A DNA stretch of 64,000 nt from Congregibacter brevis (lineage in GTDB: Bacteria > Pseudomonadota > Gammaproteobacteria > Pseudomonadales > Halieaceae). The position numbers were made by a program, and so were the translations under genes. Positions 35,793-43,548 of this stretch are shown here, piece by piece. Positions within the stretch are counted from its first letter, which is position 1. Each line of letters starts with the position of its first letter. The notes beneath the pieces are model-generated. The model did not search any database and was not told the DNA's origin. It worked only from the letters and a program-made list of their open reading frames with translations. The DNA is taken from assembly GCF_045689245.1 (NCBI RefSeq), contig NZ_CP136865.1:1860001-1924000 (forward strand), read 5' to 3'.

Positions 35793-36463
35793 GACTCACC
35801 ATCCGCCGGGCGCCGCGCAGAGATCGATACGTGATCGTCGACCAAAAGGCCATAGAGGACATGCGTCTGTCCTGGGCAGCGCGGGGTCTCTTGGCGTATC
35901 TGCTGTCGCGGCCCAACAATTGGGAAGTATTGGTCAAAGATCTCGTTAAGCGTGGCAACCTCAAGCGCGACGGAATTCTTGCTCTGTTAAAACAGCTGCG
36001 CAACGCCCGCTATGTGCACTTCAAAAACCTGCGGGATGCCAAGGGGCGTATGCGTGGAGGAATCTACACCGTGTTCGAAATACCGTATACGGATTTGCCG
36101 GACACGGATGAACCGACAACGGCGGCACCGGAGTCGGCAAAGGCGGTCGGTTTACTTAATACAGAAGTAAACTTAATACATAACAGCTACACAATACCGA
36201 CAACCACTCAAGGCGATGCCGTGGGATCGGCGGCCCATTCCTTACGCTTCCCTGACTGGCTCACCGAGGAGCTGCGATGGAGTGCAAAAGAACGTGTCGC
36301 GGATCTAGCGCCACACGAAGCGCAGTGGGTGGTGGATGAATGGGTTGGCGCTATGTTGCACAAGAAGATCAAGCATTCTCCGCTGGGGTTTTTGGTGGAG
36401 CTCGCACGACGGTGTCAGGAAGGTGCGCTGGAACCCCGCTACGCATACCGATTGCTACAGTAA
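35789..36463 (+). CDS. Helix-turn-helix protein, replication-initiator-like
   Basis: A GTG at 35789 overlaps the previous stop and gives 224 residues. The N-terminal part has a winged helix (MRLSWAARGLLAYLLSRPNNWEVLVKDLVKRG-type) as in phage and plasmid replication initiation proteins of the RepO kind: KDLVKRGNLKRDGILALLKQ is the recognition region, followed by a GGIYTVFE wing. A Pro/Thr-rich linker (about residues 105-145) leads to a helical C-terminal domain. No helicase or primase motifs exist. A role in starting island replication is inferred. Confidence 0.6.
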   Translation: MRLTIRRAPRRDRYVIVDQKAIEDMRLSWAARGLLAYLLSRPNNWEVLVKDLVKRGNLKRDGILALLKQLRNARYVHFKNLRDAKGRMRGGIYTVFEIPYTDLPDTDEPTTAAPESAKAVGLLNTEVNLIHNSYTIPTTTQGDAVGSAAHSLRFPDWLTEELRWSAKERVADLAPHEAQWVVDEWVGAMLHKKIKHSPLGFLVELARRCQEGALEPRYAYRLLQ

Positions 36464-36787
36464 GGGCTACGCTCCTGACCGATATCTCGTTGAGCGCCGA
36501 TTGTGCGCAGCCCGGAGACTACGCGTCGCTGATTACACTGTAATAAGCGCAATACATCGCGGGCCCAGCGTCCGAGAGGTAGGCTCGTGATCGTGTCGTA
36601 GGAAGGGCTTTTGCCACTGCCTTTGCCAGGCATGTCCTGGCGCTGGCCGTGCCCGCCGGTACACCGCCCGTGTCACTAGCCAGCGAAGCGGTGTAGTGAC
36701 ACGGGCGGCTAACGCAGTAACCACGCCGCCTGCGGACCGAATTCTCCAGTGCTTACCGAATTATGGGTTACTACACTAAGCGCAGAT
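36464..36787. other. Gene-free start of the structured island region
   Basis: No coding region is convincing. It contains GCGC inverted repeats near 36494-36508, ATTAC/GTAAT around 36532-36544, and GCCAGG/CCTGGC at 36625-36641. A perfect 15-bp inverted repeat lies at 36664-36708. It leads directly into the hairpin-rich segment. Confidence 0.6.
36664..36708. repeat. Perfect 15-bp inverted repeat with 15-base loop
   Basis: Arms CCGCCCGTGTCACTA (36664-36678) and TAGTGACACGGGCGG (36694-36708) are exact reverse complements, with a 15-base spacer. No T run follows on either strand, so it is not a terminator. It may be a recombinase or replication-protein site, or an RNA stem. Confidence 0.9.
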
Positions 36788-37244
36788 ACGGTTGATCCGT
36801 GGCCACTGCGGTTCAGTGGCAGGGGGAGTCCACCCTCGACTTCGGTCGAATCGGGCATCCGCGCAGCCGGATCGAAAACTGCGCAACGACCGAAAGGTCG
36901 CCGGTCCATCTTCCAGTACCGACTCAAGGGTCGCGTCACACACCGGGCCGAGACCCGTCTTTCAATGCCGCCCGCTTGGGCACATGGTCTGTCGTGCAAA
37001 CCGGCGCGGCATGATCGTGACCACTGTGAAATTGGTCATTCACCGGGAGCCACCCAACGGTCGATCCCATTCATCAACGTCAGCACATCGCAAAGGAGGT
37101 GATGCATTTCAAGACGGGCCCGACCGGGCCTGTTGGTTCCGCGCGGAACCTATCTCCAGCAGGAGAGAACCCGCGTTGCCTGTCAGCAGGCATGTTCAAG
37201 TTGTGCGGGAGTGGTGTCCCGAGACCCGCGCCGGTCTCCGGACC
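36788..37244 (+). ncRNA. Candidate large structured RNA: chain of tetraloop hairpins
   Basis: At least ten perfect or near-perfect short hairpins follow each other: ACGG/CCGT (36788-36800), GCCACTG/CAGTGGC (36802-36820), TCGAC-TTCG-GTCGA (36836-36849), ATCCG/CGGAT (36857-36872), CGACC-GAAA-GGTCG (36887-36900), GCCC-GCTT-GGGC (36970-36981), TGACCA/TGGTCA (37018-37038), GGCCC-GACC-GGGCC (37117-37130), GGTTCC-GCGC-GGAACC (37135-37150), TCTCC-AGCA-GGAGA (37153-37166), TGCCTG-TCAG-CAGGCA (37177-37192), CGGGA/TCCCG (37206-37221) and GAGACC/GGTCTC (37221-37238). UUCG and GNRA-type loops are hallmarks of folded RNA. Open frames crossing it have no family resemblance. The strand is assumed from the downstream gene. 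Confidence 0.55.
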
Positions 37245-37297
37245 TGGTTGGCTACGGCCTCCAGGTGGTCAGAAACACTTACCAAAGAGAGAACACC

Positions 37298-38164
37298 GTG
37301 AGACAACTGAACTACCAACTCAAGCAGCTATGCCAACGCAACCGTGACGGCAGTCATGCGACGCAACGGAATCGGGAGCGGATCCTGACGCTGGTCGCAA
37401 ACCAATTACACACACTGGGGTATCGCGGTATGTCGGCCACCTCACTGAAGCCGAAACACGTCGATGCGCTGGTGAATCACTGGCGCAGCGCAGAGCTGTC
37501 GCCTGGCACCCTTAAGAACCGAATGAGTGCCTTGCGCTGGTGGGCGGAAAAGGTACATCGGGAAAACGTGATTGCCCGCGACAACGCGCACTATGGGATC
37601 CCAGACCGCCAATTCGTGACCGGCGAGTCACGCGCTGTAGCGCTCGAAGAGGCATCGCTCGGCCGCGTGAAAGATGAGCATGTCCGGATGAGCCTCGAAC
37701 TGCAAAAGGACTTTGGACTGCGGCGGGAGGAGGCCATAAAGTTCCAACCGGCCTATGCCGATCATGTCGACCACATCGTGCTGAAGGCGAGCTGGACAAA
37801 GGGCGGCAAGGCGAGGGTGGTGCCGATACGCAATGAATCACAGCGAGCAACGCTAGATCGCACGAGAGCTTTGGCGAGAAACGGTTCGCTCATACCGGCA
37901 GATCGAAGCTACCGACAGCAGCTCCGGCTCTACGAGCGGCATACGGCGAATGCGGGCCTGTCGAAGCTGCACGGTCTTCGACATGCCTACGCCCAACGCC
38001 GTTACGCAGAGATAACCGGCAGGGTAGCCCCGGCAGCGGGTGGTCCAGCGGCATCGGCGCTGACCGCGCAACAGCGAGCACAGGACCGCGCAGCACGCCG
38101 GACAATCAGTAAAGAGCTCGGGCACGAGCGGGAGCAGGTTACATCTGTCTATCTCGGGCGTTGA
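37298..38164 (+). CDS. Second tyrosine recombinase (Integrase_1/Phage_int_SAM_2-like)
   Basis: The 288-residue protein starts at GTG 37298 after AGAGAG. Residues about 1-95 form an N-terminal SAM-like DNA-binding domain of the kind in PF12834 (TLKNRMSALRWWAEKVHRE). The catalytic domain has R in FGLRREEAIKF, the lysine hairpin (LKASWTKGGKARVVPI), HGLRHAYAQRRY, and the terminal ELGHEREQVTSVYLGR with histidine and nucleophilic tyrosine; the residue set is complete. It is unlike the island integrase and sits immediately downstream of the hairpin-rich segment. Its recombination target is unknown. Confidence 0.85.
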   Translation: MRQLNYQLKQLCQRNRDGSHATQRNRERILTLVANQLHTLGYRGMSATSLKPKHVDALVNHWRSAELSPGTLKNRMSALRWWAEKVHRENVIARDNAHYGIPDRQFVTGESRAVALEEASLGRVKDEHVRMSLELQKDFGLRREEAIKFQPAYADHVDHIVLKASWTKGGKARVVPIRNESQRATLDRTRALARNGSLIPADRSYRQQLRLYERHTANAGLSKLHGLRHAYAQRRYAEITGRVAPAAGGPAASALTAQQRAQDRAARRTISKELGHEREQVTSVYLGR

Positions 38165-38280
38165 TTTGTCAGCCAAGAGCAGCGTGACTGATCAAAAGCC
38201 GTCAGATGTTGTCGAGGGCCGCTTTTGCGCTTCAGCGTGGCTAGAGTGGCTGGGAGTTCAAAGCGCCGTGCGTGTAACCG

Positions 38281-38299
38281 GTCGCGTGAGGCGACTTTT
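38281..38299 (+). terminator. Weak terminator after the second recombinase
   Basis: GTCGC and GCGAC form a five-pair stem around GTGAG and are followed by TTTT. It lies about 120 bases after the recombinase stop, in a 241-base gap that has no gene. Confidence 0.35.
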
Positions 38300-38405
38300 G
38301 CAGGAAGACCGAAGGCGGCAGTTGGTGGCTGGGTTTGCGATCGCCGGCGATCGACGCACCTCCGACGCCTATGCCAGGCCTTTGCGATAGCTGTTTGTAA
38401 CTGCA

Positions 38406-38822
38406 TCAAATACCGGAATTGTTGATTTCCTGATCAGCCAATGCGGCGAGAACGAAGCATTCCTGAGTTCGACATGACGGGTTACATCCAGTAGCGAGCC
38501 GCTTCAGCTCGCATTCGAGCCGCTCTAAGCGCCGCATCTTCGCTCGGACTCTCTCTAGCTGCGCGACCGCTATCTCGTTGGCTTCATCGCACGCGGTGTC
38601 CGCAATTCCCTGCAGACGAATCAACGCGATAACTTCGTCGATGGAAAATCCAAGCGCTCGAGCATGTCGAACGAAGTTCAACCGCTCAACTGCTGTTGCG
38701 TCATACCGCCGTTGGTTGCCCCCGGTACGTTGCGGCTGATCAATAAGCCCGATGCTTTCGTAGTACCGAATCGTCGGGATCTTGACCTGCACCTGCTTCG
38801 AAAGCTCGCCGATGGAAAGCAC
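38406..38822 (-). CDS. MerR-family heavy-metal sensor (PbrR/MerR/CadR type)
   Basis: A 138-residue activator-repressor. The N-terminal winged helix (MLSIGELSKQVQVKIPTIRY, wing GGNQRRYDATAVERL) is classical. The cysteines C78, C113 and C122 have the same spacing (35 and 9) as the Hg-binding C82/C117/C126 of MerR and match, as recalled, the Pb-binding positions of PbrR691. C117 and C104 are extra. A thiophilic divalent metal (Hg, Pb, Cd or Zn) is therefore the likely effector. It is divergent from a two-gene operon and faces a textbook MerR promoter. Confidence 0.9.
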   Translation of the reverse strand: MLSIGELSKQVQVKIPTIRYYESIGLIDQPQRTGGNQRRYDATAVERLNFVRHARALGFSIDEVIALIRLQGIADTACDEANEIAVAQLERVRAKMRRLERLECELKRLATGCNPSCRTQECFVLAALADQEINNSGI

Positions 38823-38832
38823 GCTATATCTC

Positions 38833-38863
38833 TTGAACCTCTAGTTGCTAGAGGTATTATAGT
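38833..38863 (+). promoter_or_regulatory. MerR-type promoter with 19-bp spacer and dyad operator
   Basis: TTGAAC (38833-38838) and TATAGT (38858-38863) are separated by 19 bases, the over-long spacing that MerR-family activators correct by untwisting DNA. The operator dyad ACCTCTAGTTGCTAGAGGT (38837-38855) sits in the spacer. It drives the plus-strand transglutaminase and receptor genes, while the regulator gene starts 10 bases upstream on the other strand. Confidence 0.92.
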
Positions 38864-38892
38864 GCACGAGACATCATTCGAGGAACATTGCA

Positions 38893-39648
38893 ATGTCTCA
38901 TGTGTTGACTCAACCGACACCTCTTTTAGATTACCGCACTGATGCGATTCAGTCTCTCATCAAGGAGCGCGGATGGCTGGATCTTGCACCCTTCGACCGT
39001 ATTGGTGCCGCGTACGACTTCGTTCGTGAAGAGATACTGTTTGGATACAACGTCGGCGACGCCCTGCCCGCCTCGAAGATCCTGTCGGACGGCTTCGGAC
39101 AGTGTAATACGAAGAGTATGCTGCTGATGGCACTTTTGCGGGGCCTGGGCATTCCGTGCCGTTTTCATGGCTTCACTATCAAAAAAAGTCTACAGCGCGG
39201 AATCGTACCTGAACTGATTTACCCCATAGCGCCGCAAGACATCATCCATTCGTGGGTCGAAATCGAGTTTGAAGGCAGATGGTTGCAACTCGAGGGGTTC
39301 ATTCTCGACAGCGCAGTAGTCGAATCACTGCAGCGCCAGTTCCCGGAGCGCTCGGCGCTGTGTGCTTACGGGGCGGGTACGGACAACCTGCAAAATCCGG
39401 GACTCTCATGGGAGGGGACGAGCACTTTTGTGCAAAGCACGGGGATCAATCAGGACTTCGGCCTCTACGATGCTCCGGATGACTTCTACGCGAGTCACCG
39501 CCAACTGACAGGGTTGAAGGGATTCATCTACCGACACTTTGTGCGTCGTTGGATGAACCGTCGAGTTCACGGTATTCGCAAAGGCAAAGTACCGCGTATC
39601 GGAGGTCGAGACCGGTCGCGTGCTGCGACGGAGGTAGCCCAACAATGA
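38893..39648 (+). CDS. Transglutaminase-like cysteine enzyme
   Basis: The 251-residue protein has the transglutaminase/papain-like core: DGFGQCNTKSMLLMALLRGLG (C71), HSWVEIEFEGRW (H119) and LQLEGF, placing E134 where the usual third residue is aspartate. No signal peptide is seen, so it is likely cytosolic; a basic C-terminal tail (RRWMNRRVHGIRKGK) follows. Members act as amidases, peptidases or cross-linkers; the substrate is unknown. It is the first gene after the MerR promoter and overlaps the receptor gene by four bases (ATGA), so coexpression is clear. Confidence 0.85.
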   Translation: MSHVLTQPTPLLDYRTDAIQSLIKERGWLDLAPFDRIGAAYDFVREEILFGYNVGDALPASKILSDGFGQCNTKSMLLMALLRGLGIPCRFHGFTIKKSLQRGIVPELIYPIAPQDIIHSWVEIEFEGRWLQLEGFILDSAVVESLQRQFPERSALCAYGAGTDNLQNPGLSWEGTSTFVQSTGINQDFGLYDAPDDFYASHRQLTGLKGFIYRHFVRRWMNRRVHGIRKGKVPRIGGRDRSRAATEVAQQ

Positions 39649-41591
39649 ACCTTACCAAAGCATTGTGTTGGCTCCTGCCGCTAATCGCAGCGTCGGTTTC
39701 TACAACAGCCCAAGAGCTTCATGAGGGCGAATCTGAAGCTGGAGTTATGGAAGAGATCATCGTACAGGCGACGCGGTCCGGACGGCGAATGCAGGACGGA
39801 GCGCTTCGTGTGGAGGCTCTCTCGGGCGAGGAAATCGAGGAAAAACTACTGATGCGTCCGGGCAACATCTCCATGATGCTGAACGAGACGGGAGGTCTTC
39901 GTGTTCAGGTGACGTCGCCGGCCCTTGGATCGGCCAATGTGCGAATACACGGCATGCGTGGTCGCTACACGCAGTTGCTCGCCGACGGCCTGCCGCTTTA
40001 CGGTGGGCAGGCGTCGTCACTCGGTCTCTTGCAGGTGCCCCCGAGTGATCTCGGGCAGGTCGAGATAATCAAGGGGGCTGCTTCTGCGCTGTACGGAGCT
40101 CAGGCGCTGGGCGGGGTGATCAACCTCGTGTCCAAGCGGCCCGGCACGAGCCCGGAGAGTGAAATCATCTTCAACGCTACAACGCGCGATGGTCAGGATG
40201 TCTCCGGCTACGGGGAGACGCGAATGAACGAGCAGTGGAGTGCCTCTTTCCTGGGAAACTACAGTCGCCAATCCACCCAGGACCTCGATGGAGATCAATG
40301 GATCGATATGCCCGGCTTTGATCGCGTCGCTATTCGTCCTCGACTCTTTTATGAAAACGACACAGGAACACGAGCCTTCCTGACGGCGGGAGTAATGTCC
40401 GAAGATCGGCAGGGCGGCACACTGAATGGTGGCACCGTTCCGAGCGGTGAATCTTTCCCGCAGGACCAAGACACCAGCCGATTCGACATCGGGGCCACAT
40501 TAGAGCAGCCGCTGGACGACGACACCACGGCGCAACTTCGCCTGTCGAGCATGCGGCAAGACCACGATCACCGTTTTGGCGACCTTATCGAAGTCGACCG
40601 CCACGAGACGCTCTTACTGGAAGCCTCAATAGCCCGCCAATCGGCCCGAACGACCTGGGTGGGTGGGGCGGCCTACCAGGCTGATCGATACCGCTCCGAC
40701 ACATTCGCTGCCTTCAACTACGACTACCGAGCGCCAGCGCTTTTTGGACAAGTAGACTACGACCTCGGAGACAACTTCGCGCTCGCTGGGAGCGCCCGGT
40801 GGGATGATCACAGTGAATATGGCAGCCAGCTCAGCCCCCGCTTTTCCGTCCTCTACAGGCCAGGTGCCTGGACGATCAGGGGCTCCTGGGGCCGCGGCTT
40901 CTATGCTCCTACACCGTTTGTCGAGGAGACTGAGGCGTCGGGTCTTTCGCGCCTGGAGCCTCTTTACGACCTTGAGCCCGAGCAAGCGGAGACCACGTCG
41001 ATCGACATTGCCTACTCCGTTGGTAGTGTTGAAGCCGGACTCACTTTTTTCGGGTCAGAGATCGACGATGCCGTGATTCCGCTACCCGTGACGCCTGACA
41101 GCGTGCGCCTCATCAATCAGAATGGACCTGTGGAAACACGCGGAGTTGAAGCACTCCTGCGTTGGCGTCATGCGCCTTTCGCAGTCACGGCCAGCTATCT
41201 TTACCTTGACGCGACGGAGGCACGACCTGATTCGCCTGGCCGGCGCAACGTGCCGCTGACACCAGAGCATTCAGTCGGTCTGGTGGCTATGTGGGAAAAG
41301 CACGGACGCGGCCGGCTCGGGCTTGAGCTGTATTACACCGGCGAGCAATCGCTGGCAGACAACCCCTACCGACAGACCAGCAAGCCCTACCTGCACGTGG
41401 GCCTGCTAGGAGAAATCACCCTCGGGCCGTTGAGTCTATTTCTAAATTTGGAAAATCTTCTTGATGTCAGACAAACGAGGACAGATCCATTGCTGCAGCA
41501 GCGGCGCACGCCCGCAGGTAGCTGGACGGTCGATGCATGGGCGCCGCTGGAGGGTTTTATCGCCAACGCGGGGGTTCGAGTACGGCTTTAA
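39645..41591 (+). CDS. TonB-dependent outer-membrane receptor under MerR control
   Basis: The 648-residue protein imports a scarce or bulky ligand across the outer membrane using TonB energy. ATG 39645 overlaps the upstream stop. Signal peptide is residues 1-23. A TonB-box-like stretch (EEIIVQATRS) and a plug domain (about 45-160, with VRIHGMRGRYTQLLADGLPLYG and VEIIKGAASALYGAQALGGV) are followed by a 22-strand-type barrel ending in aromatic/hydrophobic residues (FIANAGVRVRL). No CxxC or His-rich loop is obvious. Regulation by a metal sensor suggests a metal complex or a metal-related toxin as ligand; this is inferred. Confidence 0.92.
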   Translation: MNLTKALCWLLPLIAASVSTTAQELHEGESEAGVMEEIIVQATRSGRRMQDGALRVEALSGEEIEEKLLMRPGNISMMLNETGGLRVQVTSPALGSANVRIHGMRGRYTQLLADGLPLYGGQASSLGLLQVPPSDLGQVEIIKGAASALYGAQALGGVINLVSKRPGTSPESEIIFNATTRDGQDVSGYGETRMNEQWSASFLGNYSRQSTQDLDGDQWIDMPGFDRVAIRPRLFYENDTGTRAFLTAGVMSEDRQGGTLNGGTVPSGESFPQDQDTSRFDIGATLEQPLDDDTTAQLRLSSMRQDHDHRFGDLIEVDRHETLLLEASIARQSARTTWVGGAAYQADRYRSDTFAAFNYDYRAPALFGQVDYDLGDNFALAGSARWDDHSEYGSQLSPRFSVLYRPGAWTIRGSWGRGFYAPTPFVEETEASGLSRLEPLYDLEPEQAETTSIDIAYSVGSVEAGLTFFGSEIDDAVIPLPVTPDSVRLINQNGPVETRGVEALLRWRHAPFAVTASYLYLDATEARPDSPGRRNVPLTPEHSVGLVAMWEKHGRGRLGLELYYTGEQSLADNPYRQTSKPYLHVGLLGEITLGPLSLFLNLENLLDVRQTRTDPLLQQRRTPAGSWTVDAWAPLEGFIANAGVRVRL

Positions 41592-41661
41592 CCAGGTTGT
41601 GAAGGCAGTGTGCTTATGTATATCGAAATCTGACTGATCAGAAATGGTCTGGCGGAGTTAG

Positions 41662-41805
41662 CTATGTCTCGGCGTTAGCTAGGTCATCCGCCCGCCCAAG
41701 AGGGCCGCTATAAGCCGCTTTGGAATGCATGCGGAAGAGCAAGCCCCCGGGAACCCAGTCGATGATGACCGCGAGTGTTAGGAGTGTGTAGCGCCCCGCC
41801 GTCAT
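41662..41805 (-). pseudogene. Remnant of a small membrane protein
   Basis: A 47-residue frame (RYTLLTLAVIIDWVPGGLLF followed by a short soluble tail) reads as the C-terminal end of a small membrane protein, with one helix. There is no ribosome site and an in-frame stop lies shortly upstream. It may be a decayed gene trapped between the receptor and MarR genes. The rest of 41592-41850 holds nothing recognisable. Confidence 0.3.
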
Positions 41806-41850
41806 AAAAAGTAGGCTTTGATCTGCCTATACCGCTCGCCCAATCAACCC

Positions 41851-42321
41851 CTAAACCTCCTGTTGCTCCTTAGCGATCAGGTTTGATTTTGCTTTAACAA
41901 GCACACTCAAAAACTCTTCGCGCGCGCTTTTATCGATTCCCGAGAAGATATCGTCAGTGAGCGTTTCTCCTACGCTGATAATTTCGTTCATTATCGGATC
42001 AATCTTATGTGTGATGTAGACCCGATTCGCGCGTCGGTCGTCGGGATCTGCGCGTCGCTCAATCCAGCTACCCGATTCCAAGCGATCAAGTAACTTGCTC
42101 AGCGGAGCCCGCTCCATATCGAGCTCTTGGGCCAAATGGCGTTGAGTTTGCCCATCGGTTCGGTACAGGTGCACGAGCACAAACCATTGTGAGCGAGTAA
42201 GACCAAGATGCTTCACGCGGCGGTCGAACGCGCGCCGCATCAAACGGGCCACATCGTGCACCAGGAACCCCAGACTGCGGCCTAGATCCCTGGGTCCGGC
42301 TCCTTGTTTTTTTGTTTCCAT
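41851..42321 (-). CDS. MarR-family regulator of the RND operon
   Basis: A 156-residue winged-helix dimer. Helices SQWFVLVHLYRTDGQTQRHLA and the recognition part MERAPLSKLLDRLESGSWIERR with wing DPDDRRANRVYIT are typical of MarR proteins that repress efflux genes until a phenolic or drug-like ligand binds. The gene is divergent from the adaptor-pump operon with a short intergenic region holding an inverted repeat, so autoregulation and pump control are expected. Confidence 0.9.
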   Translation of the reverse strand: METKKQGAGPRDLGRSLGFLVHDVARLMRRAFDRRVKHLGLTRSQWFVLVHLYRTDGQTQRHLAQELDMERAPLSKLLDRLESGSWIERRADPDDRRANRVYITHKIDPIMNEIISVGETLTDDIFSGIDKSAREEFLSVLVKAKSNLIAKEQQEV

Positions 42322-42343
42322 AGATACAATATACTCGGAATCT

Positions 42344-42354
42344 TATTGCCAATA
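42344..42354. promoter_or_regulatory. Candidate MarR operator
   Basis: TATTGCCAATA is a near-perfect dyad in the 48-base gap between the divergent MarR and adaptor genes. Its position would let the dimer block both promoters. It is shorter than typical MarR sites, so this is tentative. Confidence 0.4.
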
Positions 42355-42369
42355 GTAGAATCATACTCT

Positions 42370-43548
42370 GTGGAACACCAGATCGTGAGCGCATGTTACC
42401 TAAAGCACATTGCCAGTTCCGCATCAGGCCCCGGCAAGACACTTCGAAAAATCGGCACACTACTTCTGCTAGCCGGGACGTTGACTACAGGCTGCGGTGA
42501 TTCCGAGGAAGAACGGGAGGTCGTTGCTGATACTGCAGAACTTAGGCCGTTACGCCTGCAAACCCTGCATCCCACAATCCGAGAAGTCTCGGAAACAATC
42601 ACCGGTACCGGAACCATTGGCGCGGCTCAAACCAGCAATCTCGGTGTAGTTACGCCCGGCATTGTCGAACGAGTTTTCGTCAAAGTAGGTGATCGGGTTA
42701 AAAAAGATCAGCCGCTTTTTCAAACCAGAAAGAGCGATTTTGAGATCAGCGTCCGACTGGCTCGTGCTGAGCTGGCGGCGGCGGCATCCCGGGCAGAGCA
42801 GGCGCGTCTGGATCACGAACGGGCATTGGAGCTGTTGGCCAAGGACTTCATCTCGCAAGCGCAGCTCGACACAGCGGTGAACGCGAAGAAAGCTGCCGCG
42901 GCTGAGAGGCGCGTAGCGGACGCTCGCCTAGCACAGGCGGAACAGCGCCTTGTCGATACGGTTGTTCGGGCACCTTACGATGGTGTAATCACAGAGCGCA
43001 ATATCGATGAAGGCACCTATAAGTCGGCACAGACCTTTTCAGCAGACAGTGCCGTGCTCCAGATACAGGAAATCAAAGTTGTTGTAGCCGCCGTGCGTGT
43101 CCCCGAAATCTACCTCGGAGCACTGAGCCGGGGCACACCAGCCGACCTGAGTATTGATGGTCTGCAGGACACACTTCGAAGCGAAATTTTTGTTATCAAC
43201 GATAAGGCCGACCCGACGTCTCGGAGCTTGGACGTGCGCTTCGCGCTCGCAAATTATGACTACCGAATAAAACCGGGTTTGTTTGTCCAAGCCGAGATTC
43301 ATCTGCCAGAAAGATTGGCCATGCTGCTGAATCATGAGGCTGTGTTGGACAGGCAAAACAGCCCGCATGTGTTCCTCGCAAAAGACGGCTTCGCACAACG
43401 GCGAGATATCGTCCTGAACGATTTTGATGCGACAGGTGTTGAAGTCGTCGCGGGGCTGAACGACGAAGATTTCGTATTGATCGGTCCAGATTTGTCTCGT
43501 CTAGTCGACGGCACGCCCCTGCCGGAGGACATCAATGCGGATCGCTGA
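42370..43548 (+). CDS. RND efflux periplasmic adaptor (membrane fusion lipoprotein)
   Basis: The adaptor links the pump with an outer-membrane channel. Lipobox LAGTLTTGC is present. The domain order is standard: beta-barrel/lipoyl strand VTPGIVERVFVKVGDRVKKDQ, an alpha-helical hairpin (about 100-170, alanine-rich), the second lipoyl half DTVVRAPYDGVITERN, and the beta-barrel and membrane-proximal domains. The start is uncertain: GTG 42370 gives 392 residues with a long n-region, GTG 42385 is an alternative. Its end overlaps the pump gene by 14 bases. No outer-membrane channel gene is present in the island. Confidence 0.88.
   Translation: MEHQIVSACYLKHIASSASGPGKTLRKIGTLLLLAGTLTTGCGDSEEEREVVADTAELRPLRLQTLHPTIREVSETITGTGTIGAAQTSNLGVVTPGIVERVFVKVGDRVKKDQPLFQTRKSDFEISVRLARAELAAAASRAEQARLDHERALELLAKDFISQAQLDTAVNAKKAAAAERRVADARLAQAEQRLVDTVVRAPYDGVITERNIDEGTYKSAQTFSADSAVLQIQEIKVVVAAVRVPEIYLGALSRGTPADLSIDGLQDTLRSEIFVINDKADPTSRSLDVRFALANYDYRIKPGLFVQAEIHLPERLAMLLNHEAVLDRQNSPHVFLAKDGFAQRRDIVLNDFDATGVEVVAGLNDEDFVLIGPDLSRLVDGTPLPEDINADR

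Noticed and set aside
36792..37301. 169-residue open frame across the hairpin region
   Set aside because: Composition is Arg/Ser/Pro-rich with no hydrophobic core or family, lacks a ribosome site, and overlaps dense inverted repeats.
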